64,000 bases of DNA from PALSA-894 sp963828625 (GTDB lineage Bacteria > Pseudomonadota > Alphaproteobacteria > Rhizobiales > Xanthobacteraceae): positions 806,001 to 870,000 of the forward strand of contig CAWHEX010000011.1 of assembly GCA_963828625.1 (NCBI GenBank), written 5' to 3'. The notes under the pieces were generated by a model. The model had not been told where the DNA came from. It saw only the letters and a program-made list of their open reading frames with translations, and made no database searches. This document shows, one piece after another, positions 16,646-25,795 of this stretch. A program made the translations under genes and the position numbers. Positions within the stretch are counted from its first letter, which is position 1. Each line of letters starts with the position of its first letter.

Positions 16646-17675
16646 CTATCTCACGGTCTTGCGTAGTTCGTCCTTGCGCGGTTCGTCCTTCCGCGGCTCC
16701 TCACCGGCGATTCGCTCGAGCAGGCGGTTCATCTCGCGGCCCTGCGCGGCCTGTGCGTCGGCCCAGTCGCGGATCATCTGCTGCTCGGTGCGCATGTGGC
16801 TGACGAGCCCGTGGATCGCCTCCGCGAGGTTAGCCATCGCGGCGGTGGTGGCGCGGTTGGTGCCGGTCTCGGCGACGGCCTCTTTCAGTTTCTCGATTGC
16901 GCTGCGCATCTCGCCGCTTGGTGCGGCCGCCGCGACCGGACGTGTATCGCCGCCCACGCCAAGGTCGCTGACCGTGGTCGAGAGCCAGTCTTCCAGCTCC
17001 ATGTAGAAGCGGTTCTGCGCCTGGCCCGCCTGCAGGTCGAGGAAGCCGAGCGCGAGCGAGCCGGCAAGACCGAACAGCGAAGACGAGAACGAAATGCCCA
17101 TGCCGCTGAGCGGCGCCGCGAGGCCTTCGCGCAATGAGTCGAACACGGCGCCGGCTTCGCCACCGACTTTCAAGTTCTGGATCACGCCTCCGACCGATCC
17201 GACGGTTTCGATCAGGCCCCAGAACGTGCCGAGCAGCCCGAGGAACACAAGCAGGCTCGTCATGTAGCGCGAGATGTCGCGCGCCTCGTCGAGGCGAGTC
17301 GCGATCGAAGTCCATCAATCCGCGCATCGTCGTCGGCGAGATCGCCATGCGGCCGGCGCGCTCGCCGATGATCGTCGCCATCGGCGCGAGCAGCACGGGC
17401 GGGCGTGCGACCGCAAGTCCCGGATCGGCCAGGCGGAAGCCGTTGACCCACGCGACCTCGTTGAAAAGCCGGATCACCTGGCGGAATGCGAGCAGGATGC
17501 CGATCACCAGCACGCCGATGATCAGCGCGTTGAGGCCCGGATTGGCCATGAACGCCACGATGATCTGCTTGTGCAGCACGACGATGATCAGGCCGCACAG
17601 GATCAGAAACACCATCATCCGGACGAGGAAGATCCGGGGAGAGGACAGTTTGAAGGGGTCGAGGTCTCGCGCCAT
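16646..17675 (-). CDS. MotA/TolQ/ExbB-family proton-channel protein (one frameshift)
   Basis: About 342 residues with two N-terminal membrane segments, a cytoplasmic part, and the conserved TolQ/ExbB core LLVFLGLLGTFWGLIETVGSV with a further segment GMGISFSSSLFGLAGSLALGFLD. The C-terminus is charged, with tandem EEPRKDEPRKDELRK. An extra a at 17308-17309 shifts the frame; removing it gives MRGLMDSIATRLDEARDIS continuous with the second half. The start MARDLDPF at 17675 is preferred to the upstream ATG at 17711. It forms a two-gene unit with the MotB-like gene. Confidence 0.8.
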
Positions 17676-17778
17676 GTCGGGTCCGCGCTTAAGCCAATGC
17701 TCGGGCGCCAATATGGCACAGCCGCGGCGCGCAGTGACAGAAGGGAATCATCAGCGAATCCCGCTGCATCGGCGTGTT

Positions 17779-18580
17779 CTAGCCTTTCGACGCCTCGCGC
17801 AACAGCGTCAGCAGCTGACGATGCATCGTCTCGTTGCCGGCGATGATGTCGCCCGCCTCCATGGTCCGTTCGCCGTCGTCGAGGTCGGTGACGAAGCCGC
17901 CGGCTTCCCGCACGAGCAGCACACCGGCTGCGATGTCCCAAGCCGAGAGGCCGCGTTCCCAATAGGCGTCGAACCGCCCGGCCGCGATGTACGCAAGATC
18001 GAGCGCCGCTGCGCCGAAGCGCCGCAGTCCCGCGACCTTGTCCTGGATCGCCGCCATCTCGCGCCGGAACATCGCAAGGTCGCCGCGCCCATGATGCGGC
18101 AGCGCGCAGCACACGACGGCATCCACGAGCCGCTGGCGCGCCGCGACGCGGATGCGCCGGTCGTTGAGGAACGCGCCCTTGCCGCGCTCGGCGAGGAAGA
18201 AGTCGTCATTCGCGGGATTGTGGATCACGCCTGCGACCGGCACGCCCTCGCGCACCAGCGCGATCGAGATGCAGAAGTGCGGAATGCCGTGCAGGAAGTT
18301 CGTGGTGCCGTCGAGCGGATCGACCATCCAGGTGTGGGTCTTGTCGCTGCCTTCCTTGATGCCGCCCTCTTCGCCGAGAAAGCCGTAGCCCGGCCGCGCC
18401 TTCATCAATTCGGCGTAGCAGGATTTCCTCGGCGCGATGATCGGCCGCCGAGACGAAATTGGCCGGGCCCTTGAGCGAGACCTGAAGGTTCGCGACCTCG
18501 CCGAAGTCGCGCTTGAGGCTGCGCGCGGCCTTGCGCGCGGCGGCAATCATGACGTTGATGAGAGCGGACTGAACGGGCAC
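17779..18580 (-). CDS. Inositol-monophosphatase family phosphatase (one frameshift)
   Basis: Mg-dependent sugar or inositol phosphatase (SuhB/IMPase type) of about 266 residues. Metal-site motifs GEEGG, DPLDGTTNF and AWDIAAGVLLVREAGG are intact. An extra base near 18416-18420 separates the first 58 residues (MPVQSALINVMIAAARKAAR, normal for the family) from the rest. The start is GTG at 18580, with GGAG six bases upstream. Whether it acts on inositol phosphate, other sugar phosphates or, like E. coli SuhB, also binds the transcription machinery cannot be told from sequence. Confidence 0.85.
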
Positions 18581-18669
18581 GAGCTACTCCGCGCGCCGTC
18601 AATCGGCGCTGGCTGGGTGGTGAAGACGAATTTACCGCTGATACCGGCGATTACAGCCGAAATGTCAAC

Positions 18670-19881
18670 TCAGCCGCGCGGTTGCGCGTGCGCGAGCCAG
18701 AGGCGTGCGGCGTCTTCGCCGGCCGAGCGCTCGGTGGCTTTGATCGTCTGCATGAAATTCTCAAGCCACACATCCGACGCGCCGCCCGCCTTGGCGATGG
18801 TGTGCCACTTGGTGGCCGCGACCGGATCGGCCGTGAGGCCGCGGCCGGTCGCCAGAATGCGCGCGAGGCGGTTCTGCGCCACTGCATTGCCCTTGGTGGC
18901 GGCCTTGCGGAAAAGTGCAGCCCCGGCGTTTTCATCCTTCGCGACGCCGGTCCCGTTGAACAGCGCGATGGCGTATTCGACTTCGGCGGCGACATTGCCG
19001 GTGCGCGCCGCGGCAGCGAGGAGCCGCGCGGCGGCGGCGGGATCCTTCGCGACGCCGTTGCCCTCCTTGTAGAGGGTCGCGAGCGCGTACTGCGCCTCGG
19101 GGTTGCCGGCATCGGACGCGCTGCGCAGCAATTCCGCGGCGCGCGCGACGTCCTGGCGCACCTGCTGGCCTTCCAGATAGAGCAGCGCGAGATTGTAGGC
19201 GGCGGCGACATGGCCAAGCTTCGCGGCCTTCTCCAGCAGCGCCGCAGCTTCGGCCTGATCCTGCGTGCCGCCGCGCCCGGCAAAGCGGAACATCGCGAGC
19301 GCGAAGATCGCCTGGCGGTCGCCGCGATCGGCGGCGAGCGAGAACCAGGCGAGCGCCTTCTGTTCATCTTTCGCGACGCCGTAGCCGTTGGCGTAAAGCT
19401 CGCCAAGCAACGTCATCGCGACGGGGTCGCCCTGTTCGCTCGCGCGACGCGAGGCTTCCCGGAAGGCTTCGAGGTAATAGCCGCGCTGGAATGCGCCGAA
19501 CGCGACATCGCCCGTCGCGCCGGGGCCGGACTGCGGCTGCAGCGCGGCTTGCTGCGAGGTGGGCCGTCCTTTTTCCGGCGCCGTGAACGGCGCGGCCGGA
19601 ATGGTTTCGGGCGCGTAGGCGGTGGACGGCGGGCCCGACGTGGGTGCCGGCGGAGGCGGAGCGGGCTTGCGCGGCGCGGGCGCGGCGATCGACCGTCTGA
19701 GTGTCGGTTTTGCGGCCTTCGGTTTCGGTGCCGGCTTTACGGCCTTCGGCTTGGGTTTTGCCGGAACGCTCGCGGGCGGACGCGCGGGCGTCGGCGAGAT
19801 CTGCAGCGGCGCCTGCGCGTGCGCGCTGCCCGCGATCAGGATCGCGAGCACGGCACTGGAGGTGAGCAGCCGGCGCATCAT
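18670..19881 (-). CDS. Exported Sel1-repeat (TPR-like) protein
   Basis: 403 residues: signal peptide (to AHAQA), a Pro/Lys/Ala-rich linker of about 100 residues (KPKPKAVKPAPKPKAAKP), then seven or so Sel1-like repeats, each with an A..LG..Y..G.GV..D...A..W...AA..G pattern. A periplasmic protein-protein interaction scaffold. In Rhizobiales such proteins can modulate exopolysaccharide or envelope assembly, but here the partner is unknown. The start at 19881 is supported by an ATGA overlap with the preceding ThiE-like gene. Confidence 0.82.
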   Translation of the reverse strand: MMRRLLTSSAVLAILIAGSAHAQAPLQISPTPARPPASVPAKPKPKAVKPAPKPKAAKPTLRRSIAAPAPRKPAPPPPAPTSGPPSTAYAPETIPAAPFTAPEKGRPTSQQAALQPQSGPGATGDVAFGAFQRGYYLEAFREASRRASEQGDPVAMTLLGELYANGYGVAKDEQKALAWFSLAADRGDRQAIFALAMFRFAGRGGTQDQAEAAALLEKAAKLGHVAAAYNLALLYLEGQQVRQDVARAAELLRSASDAGNPEAQYALATLYKEGNGVAKDPAAAARLLAAAARTGNVAAEVEYAIALFNGTGVAKDENAGAALFRKAATKGNAVAQNRLARILATGRGLTADPVAATKWHTIAKAGGASDVWLENFMQTIKATERSAGEDAARLWLAHAQPRG

Positions 19882-20552
19882 TGTGCGGGCTCTCGAACCG
19901 CGAGGCGGTCGATCGCAGCGGCAACCGCCGCTTTGGCGCCGTGCGCGCCTCGCCAAACCTCCGGGCCGAGCGCGACGAAGTCAGCCCCGGCGCGCGCCAG
20001 CGCCCCGACTTCGTCCAGGCTCGCCGCGTAGCCGACACAGGGGATGGTAAGCACGTCCGCCCACCAGGCGATGCGCTCCTGCACCGCCTCGAAAGTAGGC
20101 CTGCGGCCATCGCGGTCCGGCTCGCCGAACATGACGTAGTCCGCGCCCGACTCGCCGGCGAGCATCGCCTCATGACGTGTCTTGAGGCCGCCGCAGCCCG
20201 CAATGCGGGCGGGCTTCAGGGAAGGCGCGGCTGCCTTGAAATCATCGGTGCCGGTGAGATGCGCGCCGTCGGCTTCGGCCTCGGCGACGAGCGCCGCGTT
20301 ACCGTCAAGCAGGAGTGCTGCGCCATTGCTCTGAATCAGGATGCGCAGCGCGCGCACACGCTCGATCAGCGCGCGGTCGTCCGCCGGTTCGAACCGGACC
20401 AGCACGGCGGCGATGTCGGCGGCATTCAGCGCATCGGCAAGCGCGTCCGCGACCGCGGCGGGATCACCGAGCGGCGGCGTGACCAGGTAGAGACGCGGCG
20501 TGTCGCGTCGTTGCGCCGTCGAGGTCTCCATGTCGCTCGCATGCGACCCCAT
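19878..20552 (-). CDS. Thiamine phosphate synthase-like protein (ThiE/TenI family)
   Basis: A 224-residue TIM-barrel protein: RLYLVTPP at the first strand, ALLLDGNAALVAEAEADGAHLTG and ADYVMFGEPDRDG are family segments. ThiE joins the pyrimidine and thiazole halves of thiamine; TenI is a related thiazole tautomerase. No thiamine riboswitch or other thi gene is nearby, and the phosphate-binding loops are not perfect, so the exact activity is open. Starts at 20531 or 20582 are possible. It lies 56 bases after fba on the same strand and overlaps the Sel1 gene. Confidence 0.75.
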   Translation of the reverse strand: MGSHASDMETSTAQRRDTPRLYLVTPPLGDPAAVADALADALNAADIAAVLVRFEPADDRALIERVRALRILIQSNGAALLLDGNAALVAEAEADGAHLTGTDDFKAAAPSLKPARIAGCGGLKTRHEAMLAGESGADYVMFGEPDRDGRRPTFEAVQERIAWWADVLTIPCVGYAASLDEVGALARAGADFVALGPEVWRGAHGAKAAVAAAIDRLAVREPAQ

Positions 20553-20608
20553 TCTGGCGGAATGGCGGCGATGGTTGTTCATCGCCGCGGAGAATGCGGC
20601 AAAATGGT

Positions 20609-21634
20609 TTAAGCCGCCTTCTTCTCCAGGTCCTGTTTCCATTGGCCGAGGGCCGCAAGGCTGTTCATGCGCGCCCGGTGGGCGAAAGCGCGCTGCGCGG
20701 CCGTGACGTTCTCGGTCTTGCCGGCCCATGTCTTCTGCGGTGCGGCCTGCAGGGCGCGTCCGTACGAGAAGGTGAGGGACCAAGGCAGGGGGCCGAGCTT
20801 GTTCATGGCGTCGAGATGGGCGGTTGCCTCCTCGTCCGACTGGCCGCCGGAGAGGAATGCGATGCCGGGCACCGCGCCCGGTACGCAGGCTTTCAGGAGC
20901 CGCACGGTCTTTTCGGCGACCTCCTCGACGGAGGCGCGGTTTGCGCACTTCTTGCCCGCGACCGCCATGTTCGGCTTGAGCACGATGCCTTCGAGCGCGA
21001 CGCGGTTGTAGTAAAGCTCCTCGAACGTCGCCTTGAGCACCCACTCGCTGACCGTGTAGCAGCGGTCGACGTCGTGATCGCCGTCCATCAGCACTTCGGG
21101 CTCGACGATCGGCACGATCTCCTCGTCCTGGCAGAGCGCCGCGTAACGCGCCAGCGCATGCGCATTCGCCTTGATGGCGGTGTAGCTCGGAATGCCGGCG
21201 CCGATGTCGATCACGGCGCGCCACTTGGCGAACTTGGCGCCGAGGTTGCGGTATTCAATAAGCCGCTCGCGCAGGCCGTCGAGCCCCTCGGTGATGGTCT
21301 CGCCGGGGCAGAACGGCAGCGGCTTGATGCCCTTGTCGACCTTGATGCCGGGGAGTGCGCCGGCGCCGGTGATGATCTTCACCAGCGGCGTGCCGTCCTT
21401 CGCCTTCTGGCGAATGGTCTCGTCATAGAGGATGACGCCGGAGACGTATTTCGACATCGCCTCGTTGGTGCGGAACATCATCTCGCGGTAGTCGCGGCGA
21501 TTGTCCTCGGTGTTCTCGACACCGATCGTATCGAAGCGCTTCTTGATCGTTCCGGACGACTCGTCGGCGGCCAGAATGCCGCGACCCGGCGCGACCATCG
21601 CCGCCGCCACCCTGTGAAGTTCCGCGAGGTTCAT
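20609..21634 (-). CDS. fba: Fructose-bisphosphate aldolase, class I
   Basis: Cleaves fructose 1,6-bisphosphate to the two triose phosphates in glycolysis, or the reverse in gluconeogenesis and the Calvin cycle. It has 341 residues. The Schiff-base lysine lies in GIVLKPNMA; GRGILAADES near the N-terminus, VEPEVLMDGDHD and GGQSDEEATAHLDAMN are class I signatures, so no metal ion is needed. Start at 21634 has AAGGGG close upstream; the frame extends further but upstream residues do not match the family. Same strand as tkt, gap and pgk, though separated from them by an esterase on the other strand. Confidence 0.93.
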   Translation of the reverse strand: MNLAELHRVAAAMVAPGRGILAADESSGTIKKRFDTIGVENTEDNRRDYREMMFRTNEAMSKYVSGVILYDETIRQKAKDGTPLVKIITGAGALPGIKVDKGIKPLPFCPGETITEGLDGLRERLIEYRNLGAKFAKWRAVIDIGAGIPSYTAIKANAHALARYAALCQDEEIVPIVEPEVLMDGDHDVDRCYTVSEWVLKATFEELYYNRVALEGIVLKPNMAVAGKKCANRASVEEVAEKTVRLLKACVPGAVPGIAFLSGGQSDEEATAHLDAMNKLGPLPWSLTFSYGRALQAAPQKTWAGKTENVTAAQRAFAHRARMNSLAALGQWKQDLEKKAA

Positions 21635-21758
21635 GCGCCCCTTCCTTGTTTTTCTTGCTTCGGCTAAATCGGGGCACCTCATAGCGCAAGCCCAAACGGG
21701 CTGACTATCCCCGCTCATTCGCAGCGCTGACGTCGCAATCCGTTCAACCAACCCTATA

Positions 21759-21793
21759 TATTGCATTGCAGCATTATCTATTGCATCGCAGCA
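21759..21793. promoter_or_regulatory. 20-bp-period direct repeat, possible PhaR-type operator
   Basis: Two copies of TATTGCATYGCAGCA (21759-21773 and 21779-21793) with 14 of 15 bases identical and start points exactly 20 bases apart, two helical turns. They lie in the A+T-rich divergent region between fba and the PHB-depolymerase-type gene. TGCA/GCAGCA-rich repeats resemble operators described for the polyhydroxybutyrate regulator PhaR; that link is inference. Confidence 0.45.
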
Positions 21794-21841
21794 ACCTATC
21801 GGGCGTCCGCGCGTTCAAGTCCGCAACCTAGGAGCACCCCA

Positions 21842-23042
21842 TTGCGCAAACTCGGGAAAACCCTGTCCAGGCTCGCCCAGCACCGGCGGCACTGGTCGAC
21901 GCTGATGCAGTCGACCGGCAGCGGCCGGGCCGCGCCCGGAACCGGGGCTCCAACCCATCTGACCGAACTGACCGGCTTTGGTTCCAACCCCGGCGCGCTG
22001 CGCATGTTCACCTACGTGCCGAGGAAGATCGCTCCATCCGCGGCGCTGGTCGTGGTGCTGCATGGCTGCACGCAATCGGCCGCGAGCTACGATCTCGGCG
22101 CGGGCTGGTCCACGCTCGCGGAGCGGTATGGTTTCGTTCTGCTACTGCCCGAGCAGACGGCGGCGAACAATCCGAAGACCTGCTTCAACTGGTTTCTGCC
22201 CGGCGATACCGCGCGCGACCGCGGCGAAGCGCTCTCGATCCGGCAGATGATCGAGAAGACGATCGGCGCGCACGGGATCGACCGCAAGCGCATGTTCATC
22301 AACGGTCTCTCGGCGGGCGGCGCGATGACGGCCGCGATGCTTAGCGTCTATCCGGAGGTGTTCGCCGCGGGTGCGATCATCGCCGGCCTGCCGTACGGCG
22401 CGGCAGGCAATGTTCAGCAGGCCTTCGAAAGCATGTTTCAGGGAAGGACACGGCCGGCGAATGAGTGGGGTGATCTGGTGCGGGGTGCCTCGGCGACATC
22501 GCGGGCCGTGGCCGCGCGTATCCGTGTGGCATGGCGATCGCGACGCGACCGTGAAGCCGATGAATGCGGATGCGCTCGTCGCACAATGGACGAATGTGCA
22601 CGGGCTCGCTGCAGCTCCGGCGGAGGACAAGGTCGACGGCTATCCGCGCAAGGTCTGGCGCCGCGACGGCGTCGACGTGATCGAGTCCTACACCATCACC
22701 GGCATGGCGCACGGCACGCCGCTCGCGAGCGATATGCACGGCGGTGCGGCCGGGCCGTTCCTGCTCGAAGTGGGGATTTCGTCGTCCTATCACATCGCGG
22801 CGTTCTTCGGCCTGACGGGTGGCGCGAGCGCGAGCAAGCCCGCTCCGGCTCACGCGCAAACCGATCGCGCGCCGCTTGCGCCGGACGAAGTCGAGATCAT
22901 TCCCGACGACCGGATTGAAATTCTCGACGCGAAGAGCGATGCGCCGAACATGAAAGGCGCGCGACCCGAAGGCGCAATCGACGTGATGGCGATCATCACC
23001 AAGGCGCTGACCTCCGCCGGACTGATGAAGCCGCCGGTATAG
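21842..23042 (+). CDS. PHB depolymerase family esterase (one frameshift)
   Basis: Alpha/beta hydrolase of about 399 residues of the LpqC/PHB-depolymerase esterase family. The oxyanion segment VVLHGCTQSA, the nucleophile box GLSAGGAM, the acid in WHGDRD and the His in GMAHG are present. There is no signal peptide, so it is probably intracellular. An extra base near 22494-22497 splits it between RGASA and HRGPWPRVSVWHGDRD. The TTG start at 21842 is chosen because AGGAG lies seven bases before it; ATG 21908 is an alternative. The C-terminal about 80 residues are Pro/Asp-rich. It converges on pgk across a repeat element. Confidence 0.8.
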
Positions 23043-23060
23043 GTAACGCAATCTCCACTC

Positions 23061-23130
23061 ATTCCCGCGCAAGCGGGAATCCAGGGCCAGGAACTGAGGA
23101 AGAACTGGGTCCCGCCCCCGCGGGAACGAG
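23061..23130. repeat. Palindromic dispersed intergenic element
   Basis: Left hairpin ATTCCCGCgcaaGCGGGAAT ending in CCAG, and right part ACTGGGTCCCGC...GCGGGAACGA, with the two ends mutually complementary. It is the same layout as the elements at 25655-25767 and 54063-54150. It lies between the convergent esterase and pgk genes and may act as their terminator. Confidence 0.6.
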
Positions 23131-23135
23131 CGCAA

Positions 23136-24333
23136 CTACTTTGCCCGCAGCGCCTCGACGCCGGGGAGCTTTCGTCCCTCCAGCCATTCGAGGAATGCGC
23201 CGCCGGCGGTCGACACGTAGGTGAACCTGTCGGCCACGTGCGCGGCATTGAGCGCCGCGACCGTGTCGCCGCCGCCCGCGACCGAAATCAATCCGTGAGA
23301 CTTGGTGCGTTCGGCGGCGTAGCGCGCGACCGCGACGGTTCCGGTGTCGAACGGCGGCATCTCGAATGCGCCGAGCGGGCCGTTCCAGACCAGCGTCGCG
23401 GCGTCGTCGATCGCGCCCTTGATGCGCTCGATCGACTGGCGGCCGACGTCGAGCACCATGCCGTCATGCGGGATGGCGTCGAGCCCGTAGGCCTGCGACG
23501 GCGCGTTCGCCTCGAAATGGAACGCCACGGTCGCGTCCACCGGCAGGATGATGGCGCAGCTTGCGTCCTCGGCCTTGGCGAGAATGCGCCGCGCCGTGTC
23601 GGCCATGTCCTTCTCGGCGAGCGATTTTCCGACGCCCACGCCCTGCGCAAACAGGAACGTGTTGGCCATCGCGCCGCCGATCACCAGTCCCTGGACCCTG
23701 GTGATCAGGTTTTCCAGAAGTTCGAGCTTGGTCGAGACTTTCGCGCCGCCCACGATTGCGACCACGGGACGTGCGGGATGCTCCAGCGCCTTGCCGAGCG
23801 CATCGAGCTCCGCCTGCATGGTGCGGCCCGCGTAGGCCGGCAGCTTGCGGGCGAGTCCTTCGGTCGATGCATGCGCGCGGTGCGCCGCCGAGAACGCGTC
23901 GTTGACGAAGATGTCGCCGAGCTTCGCGAGCTTCTCGACGAAGGCCGGATCGTTCTTTTCTTCTTCCTTGTGGAAGCGGGTGTTCTCCAGAAGCAGGACG
24001 TCGCCGTTCTTCATCGCGGCAATGGCGGACTCCGCCGCCTCTCCGATGCAGTCGTCCGCGAACGCGACCTTGCGGTTGATGACATGCGCGACGGTCGCGG
24101 CAACGGGCTTGAGCAACTCTTTCGGATCGCGTCCCTTCGGGCGGCCGAAATGCGCGAGCAGGATCACCTTGCCGCCCTTGTCGGCGATCTCCTTGATCGT
24201 CGGCGCGACGCGCTCGATGCGCGTCACGTCGGTGATCCTTGCCGTTCTCCATCGGCACGTTGAGGTCGACGCGCACGAGCACGCGCTTGCCGGAAACCTC
24301 AGCCTGATCAAGCGTGCGAAATGCGCTGCTCAT
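23136..24333 (-). CDS. pgk: Phosphoglycerate kinase (one frameshift)
   Basis: Transfers phosphate between 1,3-bisphosphoglycerate and ADP. About 398 residues. The N-terminus MSSAFRTLDQAEVSGKRVLVRVDLNVP and GRPKG, ENTRFHKEEEKND, VNDAFSAAHRAHAS and WNGPLGAFE are family signatures, and the C-terminal hinge has GGGDTVAAL. An extra c at 24237-24238 shifts the frame after VPMENGK; removing it gives ITDVTRIERVAPT. As the only pgk seen in an otherwise intact pathway cluster, it must be functional, so the break is probably a sequence error. It starts six bases after a tiny membrane protein and belongs to the gap operon. Confidence 0.9.
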
Positions 24334-24339
24334 GTTGAC

Positions 24340-24441
24340 TCACCGTTCCGGCGGCGACTTGTGCCACTGCACCAGCGACCAGATCAGGACGACCGTGAAG
24401 AAGGCCAGTCCGATCGTGCCTACCCACTGTCCAATCGTCAT
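24340..24441 (-). CDS. Tiny single-span membrane protein (33 aa)
   Basis: 33 residues: MTIGQWVGTIGLAFFTVVLI, then W, SLVQWHKSPPER. One membrane span, with a short charged C-terminal tail. AGGA lies nine bases before the ATG. It sits 28 bases after a sister small gene and six bases before pgk, so it is transcribed inside the gap-pgk operon. I recognise no family. The tight spacing and the membrane-span composition make it likely to be real. Confidence 0.6.
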   Translation of the reverse strand: MTIGQWVGTIGLAFFTVVLIWSLVQWHKSPPER

Positions 24442-24469
24442 GGTCGCGAAGTCCTGCGGCGCGACGCGG

Positions 24470-24604
24470 CTAGCCGCCTGAGAATCGCTCTGGTGGGACG
24501 CCTTCGGGCGGTTTCTTCACCTTAGTGCCCTGACGAAGCGTAAAAGCCGCGAAGACGACCAGCACAATCAACGCGCCAATGCCGAGGATCGTTTCAATCG
24601 TCAT
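24470..24604 (-). CDS. Tiny single-span membrane protein (44 aa)
   Basis: 44 residues starting MTIETILGIGALIVLVVFAA, followed by a basic and Pro-rich tail (KVKKPPEGVPPERFSGG). Like its downstream neighbour it begins MTI, has one span and ends with PPER or similar. It starts 13 bases after the gap stop on the same strand. No clear ribosome binding site is visible, so it may be translated by coupling to gap. Function unknown. Confidence 0.58.
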   Translation of the reverse strand: MTIETILGIGALIVLVVFAAFTLRQGTKVKKPPEGVPPERFSGG

Positions 24605-24617
24605 CGCGGCGCCGCGA

Positions 24618-25625
24618 TCAGATCAGCTTCCCCATCGCAACGGCGGTGTCCGCCATGCGGTTGGAGAAGCCCCATTCGTTGTCATACCAGGAGAGCACCG
24701 ACACCAGCGTGCCGTCCATCACCTTGGTCTGGTCCATGTGGAACGTGGACGAGTGCGGATCGTGGTTGAAGTCGATCGATACGTTCGGGCTCGTCGTGTA
24801 ATTGAGGATACCCTTGAGCTGCTGCTCGGCGGCGCGCTTCACGGCGCCGTTGATTTCCTCGACCGAGGTCGCCTTCTTGGCGACGATCTTGAGATCGACC
24901 ACCGAGACGTTCGGCGTCGGCACGCGCATCGCAAAGCCGTCGAGCTTGCCCTTGAGCTCCGGCAGCACGAGGCCGATCGCCTTCGCGGCGCCGGTCGAGG
25001 TCGGGATCATCGAGAGTCCCGCCGCGCGGCCGCGATAGAGATCCTTGTGCATGGTGTCGAGCGTCGGCTGGTCGCCCGTGTAGGCGTGGATCGTCGTCAT
25101 GAAGCCGCGTTCGATGCCGACCGCGTCGTTGAGCACTTTCGCGACCGGCGCGAGGCAGTTCGTTGTGCACGAGGCGTTCGAGACGACCAGGTGATCCTTG
25201 GTGAGCTTGTCGTGGTTGACGCCGTAGACGACCGTGAGGTCGGCGCCGTCGGCGGGCGCGGATACGAGCACGCGCTTCGCGCCGGCGGTCAGGTGCGCGG
25301 AGGCCTTGTCCTTCGCGGTGAAGATGCCGGTGCATTCGAGCGCGATATCGATGCCGAGATCCTTCCAGGGAAGCGTCGATGGATCTTTCACGGCCGTGAC
25401 CTTGATCTTGCCGTTGCCGAGCGAGATCGAGTCGCCTTCGACCGTCACGGTGCCGGGGAAGCGGCCGTGCACTGAGTCAAAGCGCAGCAGGTGCGCGTTG
25501 GTTTCGACCGGGCCGAGATCGTTCACCGCCACGACCTCGATATCCTTGCGGCCGGACTCGGCGATGGCGCGCAGGATGTTGCGGCCGATGCGGCCAAACC
25601 CGTTGATGGCAACCCGGACGGACAT
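24618..25625 (-). CDS. gap: Glyceraldehyde-3-phosphate dehydrogenase, type I
   Basis: Oxidises glyceraldehyde 3-phosphate to 1,3-bisphosphoglycerate with NAD(P)+. 335 residues, the normal length. INGFGRIGRN binds the nucleotide, and SNASCTTNCLAP holds the catalytic cysteine; the catalytic His lies in MTTIHAYTGDQ. SWYDNEWGFSNRM closes the protein. The start at 25625 has GGAG about nine bases upstream; the longer upstream frame runs through a repeat element and is not coding. First gene of gap, two tiny membrane genes, pgk. Confidence 0.96.
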   Translation of the reverse strand: MSVRVAINGFGRIGRNILRAIAESGRKDIEVVAVNDLGPVETNAHLLRFDSVHGRFPGTVTVEGDSISLGNGKIKVTAVKDPSTLPWKDLGIDIALECTGIFTAKDKASAHLTAGAKRVLVSAPADGADLTVVYGVNHDKLTKDHLVVSNASCTTNCLAPVAKVLNDAVGIERGFMTTIHAYTGDQPTLDTMHKDLYRGRAAGLSMIPTSTGAAKAIGLVLPELKGKLDGFAMRVPTPNVSVVDLKIVAKKATSVEEINGAVKRAAEQQLKGILNYTTSPNVSIDFNHDPHSSTFHMDQTKVMDGTLVSVLSWYDNEWGFSNRMADTAVAMGKLI

Positions 25626-25654
25626 TGTCTCACTCTCCAAATATCGATCGCGTC

Positions 25655-25767
25655 GTGCCCCGTCGAAGGCGGGGCATCCAGTAATCACCGAAAGTGCGGA
25701 TCCAGGCACGTCTGTGCCCCAAGGGCCGTGGTGTTTACTGGGTCGCCCAGCCTGCGCGGGCATGACG
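25655..25767. repeat. Palindromic dispersed intergenic element
   Basis: Between tkt and gap. Left hairpin GCCCCgtcgaaggcGGGGC followed by ATCCAGTA; right part TACTGGGTCGCCC...GCGCGGGCATGACG. Inner ends CCAGTA and TACTGG are complementary. Same design as 23061-23130 and 54063-54150. It may attenuate transcription between tkt and gap. Confidence 0.6.
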
Positions 25768-25795
25768 GAAACTGAATTCGTGGCCGCTTGTTATC

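Noticed and set aside
15631..17675. Zorya (ZorAB) anti-phage system
   Set aside because: The MotA/MotB-like pair recalls ZorAB, but the channel protein lacks the very long cytoplasmic tail of ZorA, the coiled coil is on the OmpA-type partner, and there are no ZorC/D/E genes nearby.
19878..20552. TPP riboswitch for the ThiE-like gene
   Set aside because: No thi-box sequence between fba and this gene (only 56 bases), which looks like a read-through from fba.
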